A stretch of 5,710 bases of DNA from an uncultured Lachnobacterium sp. GTDB taxonomy: Bacteria; Bacillota; Clostridia; Lachnospirales; Lachnospiraceae. Made by a program: the position numbers and the translations under genes. The DNA is taken from contig URYB01000185.1 of the NCBI GenBank assembly GCA_900552085.1, forward strand, positions 1-5,710, in the 5' to 3' direction. Below are positions 5,263 to 5,710 of this stretch, piece by piece (the stretch's first letter is position 1; the number at the start of each line of letters is the position of its first letter). The notes below the pieces were generated by a model, which was not told where the DNA came from, searched no databases, and saw nothing but the letters and a program-made list of their open reading frames with translations.

Positions 5263-5710
5263 CTACCACCTCCTCTTGGAATTTGTGCTTTTTCCGGCGA
5301 TGAGGTTCATCAGGAATACCACCAGAAATGCGATCAGCAGTATAATGACCACCCAGAACCCGGCAGTCGCATAATCTCCATCCTGAATAACCATGGCGAT
5401 TTTCTGCGAAATAGTGCTCGTTTTTCCCGGAATGTTTCCTGCAAGCATCGAAGTCGCTCCGTATTCTCCCAGCGCACGGGCAAATGTCAGGATTGTTCCC
5501 GATAATATTCCCGGTCCCGCTGCGGGTATGACAACTTTCCAGAAAATACATATCTCTGACATTCCCAGTGTCCGGGCTGCATAAATCAGATTCGGGTCCA
5601 CCTGCTCGAAAGCCGCGCGGGCATTCCGATACATCAATGGAAACGCTATGATTGTTGCTGCAAAGACACATCCTAACCAGGTCTGTACGACTTTAATTCC
5701 CATATTCTGA
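5263..5710 (-). CDS. modB: Molybdate ABC transporter permease, C-terminal part (5' end beyond window)
   Basis: The frame is open at the right edge and ends at TAG (5265..5263), giving 148 visible residues (two before the internal Met at 5703..5701). Complete ModB proteins are about 220-230 residues, so roughly 75 N-terminal residues are missing. Numbering from that Met: a membrane segment at about 5-24 (VVQTW...AFPLM), the cytoplasmic EAA loop YAARTLGMSEICIFWKVVIP (41-60) that docks onto the ATPase, a membrane segment at about 62-78 continuing into FARALGEYGATSMLAGNIPG (74-93), a ModB/CysT-type signature, and a last membrane segment at about 112-136. The basic tail SKRRW ends the protein and encodes the modC ribosome site. 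The protein would form the homodimeric membrane channel for molybdate delivered by ModA. The modA gene probably lies upstream, outside the window. The GEYGAT...AGNIPGKT pattern favours molybdate over sulfate, but tungstate cannot be excluded. Confidence 0.9.
   Translation of the reverse strand, partial: QNMGIKVVQTWLGCVFAATIIAFPLMYRNARAAFEQVDPNLIYAARTLGMSEICIFWKVVIPAAGPGILSGTILTFARALGEYGATSMLAGNIPGKTSTISQKIAMVIQDGDYATAGFWVVIILLIAFLVVFLMNLIAGKSTNSKRRW
5268..5274 (-). promoter_or_regulatory. modC Shine-Dalgarno embedded in the end of modB
   Basis: AGGAGGT on the minus strand lies eight bases before the modC ATG and overlaps the Arg-Arg-Trp codons that end modB. A perfect anti-16S match inside the upstream gene, with a three-base intergenic gap, fits translational coupling of ModB and ModC. 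Confidence 0.85.

Noticed and set aside
5222..5671. Minus-strand 149-codon frame overlapping modB
   Set aside because: Composition is Cys/Arg/Gly-rich nonsense in a different frame from the clear ModB permease, which has continuous family motifs without a frameshift.
4225..5710. Assignment of the transporter to sulfate (CysTWA) or tungstate (TupBC/WtpBC)
   Set aside because: The GEYGAT...AGNIPGKT pattern of the permease and the single permease directly before the ATPase fit ModBC better, though substrate cannot be settled without modA.

Overview
The window looks like a chromosomal segment of a gut-type, moderately AT-rich Firmicute, most likely a member of the Lachnospiraceae or a related Clostridia lineage. 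The basis is purine-rich Shine-Dalgarno sites (AGGAGG, AGGGAG), the gene repertoire (ATP-dependent PEP carboxykinase, YitT-family membrane protein, ModB/ModC) and the general look of the proteins. No taxonomic search was possible, so the family-level assignment is inference.

Layout from left to right. (1) Positions 1-152, minus strand: the first 50 codons of a DUF3990-family gene that runs off the left edge. It has its own candidate promoter, overlapped by an 11-12 bp inverted repeat that could be an operator. (2) 381-587, plus: a 68-residue putative lipoprotein of unknown function. (3) 584-1444, minus: a NudC-type NAD(H) pyrophosphatase, tail to tail with the lipoprotein gene, the two stop codons sharing two bases. 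A strong stem-loop inside the 3' end of nudC may terminate the lipoprotein transcript. (4) 1539-2381, plus: a YitT/DUF2179 integral membrane protein, divergent from nudC across a 94-base promoter region. (5) 2540-4144, plus: pckA, with its own sigma-A-like promoter, a roughly 100-base leader and a clear intrinsic terminator at 4178-4208. (6) 4225-5259 and 5263-5710, minus: modC and the C-terminal two thirds of modB, tightly coupled and converging on pckA; modB continues past the right edge.

Functionally this is mostly a housekeeping neighbourhood. PckA links oxaloacetate and phosphoenolpyruvate, NudC hydrolyses NAD(H) or NAD-capped RNA, and ModBC imports molybdate (possibly tungstate) for molybdo- or tungstoenzymes. 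The genes do not form one pathway: there are at least five transcription units with alternating directions.

I found no tRNA, rRNA, CRISPR array, insertion sequence or phage gene. The only accessory-looking element is the truncated DUF3990 gene, and I see no convincing undescribed multi-gene system inside this window.
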